A stretch of DNA of 20,765 nt. Origin: Modestobacter sp. Lineage in GTDB: Bacteria > Actinomycetota > Actinomycetes > Mycobacteriales > Geodermatophilaceae. How positions within the stretch are numbered: position 1 is the first letter of the stretch; every line of letters begins with the position of its first letter. The notes beneath the pieces were generated by a model. The model saw nothing but the letters and a program-made list of their open reading frames with translations, did not search any database and was not told the DNA's origin. The translations under genes were made by a program, and so were the position numbers. The DNA is taken from positions 1 to 20,765 of the forward strand of contig JAOPWG010000096.1 of assembly GCA_025965775.1 (NCBI GenBank), given 5' to 3'. This document shows positions 1-5,554 of this stretch, piece after piece.

Positions 1-1
1 G

Positions 2-1336
2 CCGCCGCCCCCCGAGGCGCTGCTCCGGGCGTTCGGCCCCCCGGGCCCGGCACGTGGCCTGCAGGACCCGCCCGGTGGCCGTCCCGGTGCCCGCCGCACG
101 GCCGCTGGTCCCTGGTGGAAGCCCGACGCCCGCAGCGACCCGTGGCGCGATCCGAGCGCCCCTGCGGCGCTCGGTGCCCCCGCGGTCTACGACGAGGACG
201 CGCAGCCCGGACCGGTCGTCGTCGATGCCCGCGGCCGCCGGAAACTGCGCCTGCGCGACCTGTCGATCCGGCTCGCCGTCCTGGGGGTCCTGGCGACGCT
301 GCTGGTGGGTGCCGTCGGCGGCGGCGTCGGCTGGTTGCTGACCCGCACCGCTGAGGAGAGCCCTCTTCTGACGCCGGGCACCCAGCTCTCCGAGGTCGAG
401 CCGGGCATCACCCGCGAGCCGGGTTCGGTGGCCGACATCGCCGCAGACGTCACACCTGCCGTCGTCTCCATCGAGGTGCGGGTCGGCCAGGCGGGGGCGA
501 CCGGCTCCGGCGTCGTCATCGAGGGCGAGAACGGCTACATCGTGACCAACAACCACGTCGTCTCAGGAGCCGACGACGTGGAGGGGGCCGAGATCCGGGC
601 CGTCTTCTCCGACGGCAGCGGTTCGGCGGCGCGCATCGTCGGGCGTGACCCGGCCAGCGACGTCGCCGTCCTCAAGGTGGAGAAGCCCGGCCTGCTCACC
701 GCGTCGCTCGGCAACTCCGACGAGGTCGTCGTGGGTGACCCGGTCGTGGCGATCGGCTCCCCGCTGGGCCTGGCCGGCACGGTGACCACCGGCATCATCA
801 GCGCCCTGGAGCGGCCGGTGCGGCTCTCCGGTGAGGGCAGCGACACGAACGCGGTCATCAGCGCCCTGCAGACCGACGCCCCGATCAACCCCGGCAACTC
901 CGGCGGTGCGCTGGTCGACGGGACGGGTGCGGTCATCGGCATCAACACGGCCATCGCCTCCCTCGGGGGCAACGGCACCGCGGGCGGCTCCATCGGGCTC
1001 GGGTTCGCCATCCCGATCAACACCGTCCGCGACATCGCCGAGCAGCTCATCACCACCGGTCAGGCCGTGCACGCCTCGCTGGGCGTGAACGCGCGGTCGG
1101 TCACCGACGGAGCGCGCGACGGCGCGCTGGTCCTCAACGTCGAGCCGGGCAGTCCCGCCGCCGACGCCGGCATCCAGGCCGAGGACGTCGTCATCGCGGT
1201 CGAAGGGGAGCGGGTCGGCAGCTCGGAGGAGCTGGTCGTCGCCGTCGACGCGCACGATCCCGGGGACAAGGTCACCGTGGAGATCGTCCGCGGCGGCCGG
1301 TCACGGAACGTCGAGGCCACGCTCGAGTCCGCCTAG
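2..1336 (+). CDS. HtrA/DegP-type membrane-anchored serine protease, 5' end missing
   Basis: The frame is open from the left edge, so the true start lies outside the window; numbering below starts at the first complete codon (position 2). About 85 residues of Pro/Arg/Asp-rich presumably cytoplasmic sequence precede one membrane helix (about residues 87-113, nt 260-340), followed by an extracytoplasmic trypsin-like domain. The catalytic triad is visible: His185 in NNHVVSG, Asp220 in DPASDVAVL and Ser300 in PGNSGGAL. A single PDZ domain fills roughly residues 356-444, with the usual GSPAADAGIQ carboxylate-loop region. This architecture matches actinobacterial HtrA proteins that degrade or chaperone misfolded envelope proteins. 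The gene stands just before tatB, as in mycobacteria, where it follows sigE and rseA. A GTG at 305 is possible as a start but would cut the membrane helix, so I reject it. Family call is firm; the exact paralogue (HtrA1/DegP1 or PepD) is not. Confidence 0.93.
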   Translation, partial: PPPPEALLRAFGPPGPARGLQDPPGGRPGARRTAAGPWWKPDARSDPWRDPSAPAALGAPAVYDEDAQPGPVVVDARGRRKLRLRDLSIRLAVLGVLATLLVGAVGGGVGWLLTRTAEESPLLTPGTQLSEVEPGITREPGSVADIAADVTPAVVSIEVRVGQAGATGSGVVIEGENGYIVTNNHVVSGADDVEGAEIRAVFSDGSGSAARIVGRDPASDVAVLKVEKPGLLTASLGNSDEVVVGDPVVAIGSPLGLAGTVTTGIISALERPVRLSGEGSDTNAVISALQTDAPINPGNSGGALVDGTGAVIGINTAIASLGGNGTAGGSIGLGFAIPINTVRDIAEQLITTGQAVHASLGVNARSVTDGARDGALVLNVEPGSPAADAGIQAEDVVIAVEGERVGSSEELVVAVDAHDPGDKVTVEIVRGGRSRNVEATLESA

Positions 1337-1353
1337 CGGCCCCGTGCCGGGTT

Positions 1354-1375
1354 CCCCCCGCGAGCCGGCGAGGGG
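1354..1375 (+). terminator. possible hairpin after the htrA-like gene
   Basis: CCCC plus CGC (1354-1361) can pair with GCG plus GGGG (1368-1375) around a 6-nt loop, with one C-A mismatch. It lies 18 nt after the protease stop and before the tatB ribosome site. There is no T-run, which is common in high-GC actinobacteria, so termination here is only a possibility. Confidence 0.25.
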
Positions 1376-1390
1376 TGGGGGCAGCGTGAC

Positions 1391-1396
1391 TACGCT
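1391..1396 (+). promoter_or_regulatory. candidate -10 box upstream of tatB
   Basis: TACGCT fits the actinobacterial TANNNT -10 pattern and is preceded by TGAC. Transcription from here would give a 5' leader of roughly 35 nt carrying the tatB ribosome binding site. I see no convincing -35 hexamer, so tatB may instead be read through from the protease gene. Confidence 0.3.
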
Positions 1397-1435
1397 CGAG
1401 GGGTCGCGCGTGCGGCCCGGAGGTCAGGAGCGGCG

Positions 1436-1786
1436 GTGTTCAGCTCGATCGGGTGGGGAGAGGTCGTCGTCCTGGCGCTCGCCGCTCTGTTCATCTTCGG
1501 CCCCGAGCGGCTGCCCCACCTCGCCAAGGACGCGGCCCAGGGGCTCAAGCGGGTGCGGTCGGCGATCACCGGCGTCCGCGAGCAGATGAACGACACGCTG
1601 GGGGACGACCTGGCGGAACTGCGCGAGCTGGACCTGCGCAAGTACCACCCGCGCACCTTCCTCCGCGACCAGTTGTTCGGGGACGACGACGCTTCGCAGG
1701 TGACGAAGGCCGCTGCCCCGGGACCGGCCGCCGCACGGCCGCGCGACCACGCCACGCCGCCCCCGTTCGACCCGGACGCGACCTAG
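1436..1786 (+). CDS. tatB: Sec-independent protein translocase subunit TatB
   Basis: A 116-residue protein with the TatA/B layout: a short N-terminal membrane helix (about residues 5-21), the conserved hinge FGPERLP (21-27), a long amphipathic helix (about 28-60), then a charged, Pro/Ala-rich soluble tail. TatB acts with TatC as the twin-arginine signal receptor for folded exported proteins. The Glu in the helix (GWGEVVVL) and the length favour TatB over TatA, and the position directly after an htrA-like gene matches the mycobacterial order. The GTG start at 1436 is supported by GGAGG (1419-1423) and AGGAG (1426-1430), the latter five bases upstream. The gene ends at a long inverted repeat shared with the convergent mrp gene. 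No tatA or tatC is present in this window. Confidence 0.92.
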   Translation: MFSSIGWGEVVVLALAALFIFGPERLPHLAKDAAQGLKRVRSAITGVREQMNDTLGDDLAELRELDLRKYHPRTFLRDQLFGDDDASQVTKAAAPGPAAARPRDHATPPPFDPDAT

Positions 1787-1797
1787 CCCGAACCGCA

Positions 1798-1865
1798 CTG
1801 TGGGGGTGTAGCCCGTGCTCCCCGGGTCCTGCAGGACCCCGGTTGCACGAGGAACACCCCCACAG
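1798..1865. terminator. bidirectional terminator-like cruciform between tatB and mrp
   Basis: A perfect 12-bp inverted repeat (CTGTGGGGGTGT at 1798-1809 and its complement at 1854-1865) encloses a second pairing CGTGC/GCACG (1814-1818 with 1845-1849) and, at the centre, a perfect 16-bp palindrome at 1824-1839. The whole can fold as one long interrupted stem on either strand. It lies 12 nt after the tatB stop and 16 nt before the end of mrp, the expected place for a terminator serving both convergent genes. No T-run is present on either side. Confidence 0.7.
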
Positions 1866-1880
1866 CGGGGACGACTCGGG

Positions 1881-3041
1881 TCAGCGGCGCACCGGCGTCA
1901 GGCCCAGCGACATCCCGGAGAGGCCTCGCTGACGCGTGGCGAGACCGTCGGCGATCTTCTCCAGCGCCTGCGCGGCAGGGGAGTCGGGCTCCGCGAGCAC
2001 GATCGGCGCACCGGCGTCGCCGGCCTCGCGCAGCCGCGTGTCGAGCGGGATCTGCCCCAGCAGCGGCACGCGGGCACCGAGGGTGCGGGTCAGCGCGTCG
2101 GAGACGGCCTGACCACCGCCGGACCCGAAGATCTCCATCCGGGTGCCGTCGGGCATGTCCAGCCAGGACATGTTCTCGACGACGCCGACCACCTGCTGGT
2201 GGGTCTGGGTGGCGATCGCCCCGGCCCGTTCGGCCACCTCGGCGGCGGCGAGCTGTGGCGTCGTCACCACGAGGATCTCGGCGTTGGGCACCAGCTGGGC
2301 CACCGAGATCGCGACGTCACCGGTACCCGGCGGGAGGTCCATGAGCAGGACGTCGAGGTCGCCCCACCACACGTCGGCGAGGAACTGCTGCAGCGCCCGG
2401 TGCAGCATCGGCCCGCGCCACACGACCGGGGTGTTGCCCGGGGTGAACATGCCGATCGAGATGACCTTCACGCCGTAGGACTGCGGCGGCATGATCATGT
2501 TGTCGACCTGGGTGGGCTTGTCGTCGACGCCGAGCATCCGGGGCACCGAGTGGCCGTAGATGTCGGCGTCCACGACGCCGACCGACAGGCCGCGCCTGGC
2601 CAGCGACGCGGCCAGGTTCACCGTCACGCTGGACTTGCCGACGCCGCCCTTGCCGGAGGCGACGGCGTAGACCCGGGTCAGGGAGCCGGGCTGCGCGAAG
2701 GGGATGACCGGGTCGGCCGCGTCGGTGCCACGGACGGTCTTGCGCAGCTCGGTGCGCTGCTCGTCGCTCATCACGTCCAGGCCTACCTGCACCGAGGTCA
2801 CGCCGGGGACGGCGGCGACGGCCTGGGTGACCCGGTTGGTGATCGTCTCGCGCATCGGGCAGCCGGCGACGGTCAGGTAGACCTCGACGCGCACGGCACC
2901 CGGGTCGCCACCGACCCCGATCTGCACGTCCTTGACCATGCCCAGTTCGGGGAGCGGACGGTTGATCTCGGGGTCCTGGACGGTCGCCAGGGCCGCGTTC
3001 ACGGCGTCGAGCGCCGGTGATCCGGTCAGCGTGTCGGACAT
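1881..3041 (-). CDS. mrp: Mrp/NBP35-family P-loop ATPase (iron-sulfur carrier type)
   Basis: A 386-residue cytoplasmic protein. Residues about 7-95 form a MIP18/DUF59 domain that keeps the VAGCPM cysteine motif (Cys61). The rest is a ParA/MinD-like ATPase with a deviant Walker A GKGGVGKSS (130-138), the switch motif VDADIYG (157-163) and a Walker B region DLPPGTGD (235-242). Mrp/ApbC proteins bind and transfer Fe-S clusters to apoproteins. The CXXC pair that normally follows the VENMS motif is absent: the text runs ENMSWLDMPDG (289-299) with no cysteine, so cluster binding by the usual route is doubtful. The ATG at 3041 is preceded on its strand by AAGGAG about ten bases upstream. It is convergent with tatB and divergent from azlC. 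Family call is very secure; the biochemical role is inferred. Confidence 0.95.
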   Translation of the reverse strand: MSDTLTGSPALDAVNAALATVQDPEINRPLPELGMVKDVQIGVGGDPGAVRVEVYLTVAGCPMRETITNRVTQAVAAVPGVTSVQVGLDVMSDEQRTELRKTVRGTDAADPVIPFAQPGSLTRVYAVASGKGGVGKSSVTVNLAASLARRGLSVGVVDADIYGHSVPRMLGVDDKPTQVDNMIMPPQSYGVKVISIGMFTPGNTPVVWRGPMLHRALQQFLADVWWGDLDVLLMDLPPGTGDVAISVAQLVPNAEILVVTTPQLAAAEVAERAGAIATQTHQQVVGVVENMSWLDMPDGTRMEIFGSGGGQAVSDALTRTLGARVPLLGQIPLDTRLREAGDAGAPIVLAEPDSPAAQALEKIADGLATRQRGLSGMSLGLTPVRR

Positions 3042-3119
3042 GCGGGATGTGTCTCCTTCGACGGGGAACCCACGGCCGGCGGTCCACCGACCGGCAGCCG
3101 ACCACGCGTGGGCGCCTTC

Positions 3120-3125
3120 ACTGTA
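3120..3125 (-). promoter_or_regulatory. candidate -10 box for mrp
   Basis: On the minus strand this reads TACAGT, a good TANNNT box, about 79 nt upstream of the mrp start. No clear -35 hexamer is visible at the expected spacing. It sits in the 182-bp divergent region between mrp and azlC. Confidence 0.3.
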
Positions 3126-3210
3126 CGGCGGTCGCGTGAACGGCTCCGGGCCGCGGCTGTGAGGCGCGGCAGCCCCGCGGATACCTCCGCGTGCGCGTGC
3201 GGGCGTTGCC

Positions 3211-3216
3211 TAGGGT
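3211..3216 (+). promoter_or_regulatory. -10 box for a leaderless azlC transcript
   Basis: TAGGGT is followed by exactly seven bases and then the GTG at 3224. With transcription starting about seven bases after the -10 box, the mRNA would begin at the start codon. The same TA-box-N7-GTG spacing appears before the PhzF-family gene (18881) and, less perfectly, before the upstream HprK-like gene (13610). Confidence 0.5.
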
Positions 3217-3223
3217 CGTCCGG

Positions 3224-3931
3224 GTGTCCACAGCTGCCGCCGCCCGTTCCGCGACGTTGCGGGACGCCGTCGGCCTCGGCATGGCCGTCGGTATGTACGG
3301 CGTGGCGTTCGGTGCAGCCGCGGTCGGCGCTGGGCTGGACCCGTGGCAGGCGCTGGCGATGTCGGCACTGATGTTCACCGGCGCCTCGCAGTTCGCGCTG
3401 GTCGGTGTGCTCGGCGCCGGCGGGGGAGCACTGGCCGCCGTCGGCAGCGCGCTGCTGCTCGGCAGTCGCAACACCGTCTACGGCGTCCGGCTCGCGCCGC
3501 TACTGGCCCCGCGCGGGTGGCTGCGCCGGACGGCCGCGGCCCACTGGGTGATCGACGAGACGACGGCGATGGCGGTCGCGGCACCCGACCGGGAGCTGGG
3601 GCGCCTGGCCTTCTGGGTCACCGGCGCGACCATCTACCTGGGCTGGAATGCCACCACGCTGGTCGGTGCGCTAGGTGCCGGGGCACTGGGGGAGACGGCG
3701 CAGGCCGCCCTGGACTCGATCGTCCCCGCGGCCTTCCTGGCGCTGCTGTGGCCGCGGCTGCGGCGCACGGCCGCCCATCCGCGCGTCCAGCGGCGGGTCG
3801 CCCTCGGCGGCGCCGTCGTGGCGCTGGCGATGACCCCGGTCGTGCCGGCCGGTGTCCAGGTCGTGCTGGCCGTCGTCGCGGTCGTGCTGGCCGGCCGGCC
3901 GCGCCGCACCGGTGGGGAGGGGGCGGCGTGA
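3224..3931 (+). CDS. azlC: AzlC-family large subunit of a branched-chain amino acid exporter
   Basis: A 235-residue integral membrane protein with about six to eight hydrophobic segments. The family signature is clear: GMYGVAFGA near the N-terminus, then MFTGASQFALVGVLGAGG and SRNTVYGVRLAP. AzlC works with the small subunit AzlD to export branched-chain amino acids such as valine and isoleucine (BrnFE type) across the cytoplasmic membrane. I chose GTG 3224 because a TAGGGT box ends eight bases before it and no ribosome site precedes the in-frame GTG at 3191, which would add eleven Arg/Val-rich residues. The stop overlaps the azlD start by four bases, so the two subunits are probably translationally coupled. 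A terminator-like hairpin follows azlD, making this a two-gene unit. Confidence 0.9.
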   Translation: MSTAAAARSATLRDAVGLGMAVGMYGVAFGAAAVGAGLDPWQALAMSALMFTGASQFALVGVLGAGGGALAAVGSALLLGSRNTVYGVRLAPLLAPRGWLRRTAAAHWVIDETTAMAVAAPDRELGRLAFWVTGATIYLGWNATTLVGALGAGALGETAQAALDSIVPAAFLALLWPRLRRTAAHPRVQRRVALGGAVVALAMTPVVPAGVQVVLAVVAVVLAGRPRRTGGEGAA

Positions 3932-4245
3932 GCAACAGCGCGCTGTGGGCGGTGGTCCTCGCCGGGTCGCTGGGCTGCTACCTGCTCAAGCTGGCCGGCC
4001 TGTCCGTGCCCGCGGCCTGGGTGGAGCGGCCCTGGGTCACCCGCGTCGTGGAGTTCGTGCCGGCCGCCCTGCTGGCGGCGCTGGTCGCAGTGCAGGCCGC
4101 GACCTCGGGCAGCCGGCTGGTGGTCGACGGGCGGCTGGTCGGGCTGGCGGTCGCCGCCGTGGCGCTCGCCCTGCGGGCGCCGTTCATCGTCGTCCTGGTG
4201 CTGGCCGGCGCGGCCGGCGCGCTCGTGCACCTGCTGGCCGGCTGA
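3928..4245 (+). CDS. azlD: AzlD-family small subunit of a branched-chain amino acid exporter
   Basis: A 105-residue membrane protein with about four hydrophobic helices, the usual AzlD size. The stretch LGCYLLKLAGLSVP followed by VVEFVPAALLAALV matches the AzlD pattern of a first helix, a short Pro-containing loop and a second helix with the VPAALL motif. It partners AzlC in the exporter. GTG 3928 overlaps the azlC stop in a GTGA, which fixes the start by coupling. I see no Lrp-type regulator next to the pair, although such regulators often accompany this exporter. Confidence 0.88.
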   Translation: MSNSALWAVVLAGSLGCYLLKLAGLSVPAAWVERPWVTRVVEFVPAALLAALVAVQAATSGSRLVVDGRLVGLAVAAVALALRAPFIVVLVLAGAAGALVHLLAG

Positions 4246-4262
4246 CCGGGCGGTCGCGCCGG

Positions 4263-4289
4263 CCGGGTGAATGTCCCGCGCTCACCCGG
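4263..4289 (+). terminator. terminator-like hairpin after azlD
   Basis: CCGGGTGA (4263-4270) pairs perfectly with TCACCCGG (4282-4289) around an 11-nt loop, beginning 18 nt after the azlD stop. It lacks a T-run. It separates the exporter pair from the polysaccharide-type genes downstream. Confidence 0.45.
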
Positions 4290-4601
4290 AAAGGGTGGTC
4301 GTGACAATGGACCCGCGCCACAATGGTCAGGAACGGCGGGATTGCGACTTCTCGGCTCCCCCGGCGCATTTCCCGAGTCGGCCGGCGGTGACTATGCCCG
4401 GTGCGGGGTCGTCGCGGCCGGGAATGAGGCTCTCCACCCGGCTGTGGGTCATCCGCATTTCCTCCGTTCCGAAAACTGTTCCCTTCGACGTGGTCGCGGC
4501 TTACAGTCGCCCCTCGTCGCCGATCCGTGGCGGTGTGCACTTCGGGGGAGACCGGATGTACTGCTCGTGCCCGGTCTCGGAAACGTGAAGGTGACCGTTC
4601 G
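4290..4601 (+). other. non-coding spacer, probable promoter region of the polysaccharide-type unit
   Basis: No credible gene lies here. The one long plus-strand reading frame (4267-4605) has third positions rich in A and T, unlike all real genes in the window. The spacer is visibly less GC-rich than its surroundings, with several A/T runs. It holds a direct repeat ACAATGG at 4304-4310 and 4320-4326 (16-bp period) and a TANNNT box TACAGT at 4502-4507. A GAAGGTGA stretch near 4587-4594 could be the ribosome site for the ATG at 4602. This is the most likely place for the promoter driving the genes from 4602 to 11431, but I cannot fix the start point. Confidence 0.4.
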
Positions 4602-4676
4602 ATGAGTGTTGAGACCACCACCGGGGCGACCGTCCCCGGGATGGACCGCGCCGACCGCTCCGACCGCCGGGGATGA
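4602..4676 (+). CDS. 24-codon leader ORF coupled to the glycosyltransferase gene
   Basis: ATG 4602 opens a 24-residue hydrophilic peptide rich in Thr at the front and Asp/Arg at the end; the stop at 4674-4676 overlaps the next ATG (4673) in an ATGA. A GAAGGTGA element ending about eight bases upstream could bind the ribosome. After the first three codons nearly all third positions are G or C, as in the true genes here. The first residues (TTGATVPG at 6-13) resemble the start of the GT-C-like protein encoded from 6913 (TAGATVTG). I do not recognise a family. It could be a real small protein, a translation-coupling leader that feeds ribosomes into the glycosyltransferase gene, or the remnant of an N-terminus. 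Confidence 0.4.
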   Translation: MSVETTTGATVPGMDRADRSDRRG

Positions 4677-5554
4677 GCGACCCGACGTCGGTGCCCGCAG
4701 CCAGCAGTCCGCCCCTCGACATCTCCGTCGTCGTCCCCACCCGCAACGCCGAGTCGCTCATCGAGGACTGTCTCGCGTCGATCCAGCGGGCGAACCCGCG
4801 CGAGATCATCGTCGTGGACGGCGTGTCCACCGACCGCACCGTGGAGATCGCGCGCCGGTACGGCGCGATCGTGCTCTCCGATGAGGGCCGGGGGCTCCCG
4901 ATGGCGCGCCGGATGGGCGCCGAGACGGCGTCGTCCCAGCAGGTGGCGCTCGTCGACGTCGACGTGCGCCTGGGGCAGGGAGACCTCCAGCGACTGCTCG
5001 AGGAGTTCCGCGCGGAGGGGTACACAGCGCTGCAGGCCGGCCTGCACAGCGTCTCCGGCTCCGGGTACTGGGGCCGCGCCCTGGCCGACCACCATCGCAC
5101 CGGCCGGTCGAAGAACTGGTTCGGCGTCGTGGCCACCATCTTCGAGCGTGACGTGCTGCTGGAGCACGGCTTCGACGACCGGTTCCTCTCCGGGGAGGAC
5201 ATCGACCTCCGGTGGCGCCTGCAGAACGCGGGGGCCAAGATCGGCGTCTCGCGGCGCACGGTCGTCGAGCACCGCTTCGAGGACTCCTGGGAGTTCGCCA
5301 AGGGCCAGTTCGTGGCCGACGGGCACGGTCTCGGGCGCATGGTGAGCAACCACGGCCCCCGCGCCATGGTGCTGCTCGGCCTGCCGGCGGCCGGTGCCGT
5401 GCGGGGCATCGCGCTGAGCCTCGCGCGGCGCCAGCCGCGGTGGATCCCCTACTACCTGGTCTACGCGGTCTACAACTACCTGGCGATGGCCGGCGAACTG
5501 GCCGGGCAGGTGAAACGGTCCCGGCGGGCGCGCGTCGCCCGTCCGTCCACGTGA
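4673..5554 (+). CDS. family 2 (GT-A fold) glycosyltransferase
   Basis: A 293-residue protein. The GT2 hallmarks appear in order: the nucleotide-binding start ISVVVPTRNAE (17-27), IIVVDGVSTDRT (45-56), the metal-binding DVDVR with Asp95/Asp97, and the catalytic-region GEDIDLRWRLQ (174-184). A hydrophobic, basic C-terminal stretch (about 230-290) suggests association with the inner membrane face. Such enzymes move a sugar from a nucleotide donor onto a lipid-linked or glycan acceptor; neither donor nor acceptor can be read from the sequence. ATG 4673 overlaps the preceding small ORF and the stop overlaps the flippase GTG at 5551. Being joined to a flippase and a polymerase-like membrane protein, it most likely builds the repeat unit of a surface polysaccharide. 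Confidence 0.88.
   Translation: MSDPTSVPAASSPPLDISVVVPTRNAESLIEDCLASIQRANPREIIVVDGVSTDRTVEIARRYGAIVLSDEGRGLPMARRMGAETASSQQVALVDVDVRLGQGDLQRLLEEFRAEGYTALQAGLHSVSGSGYWGRALADHHRTGRSKNWFGVVATIFERDVLLEHGFDDRFLSGEDIDLRWRLQNAGAKIGVSRRTVVEHRFEDSWEFAKGQFVADGHGLGRMVSNHGPRAMVLLGLPAAGAVRGIALSLARRQPRWIPYYLVYAVYNYLAMAGELAGQVKRSRRARVARPST

Noticed and set aside
1815..3020. Long plus-strand frame of 401 codons opposite mrp
   Set aside because: It is the antisense shadow of mrp: composition is Gly/Asp/His/Arg-rich without domain sense, and the minus strand encodes a clear Mrp protein.
4267..4605. Plus-strand frame of 112 codons ending in an ATGA with the small ORF at 4602
   Set aside because: Third positions are often A or T, unlike every true gene here, and the product shows no domain. 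The overlap is probably chance within a non-coding spacer.
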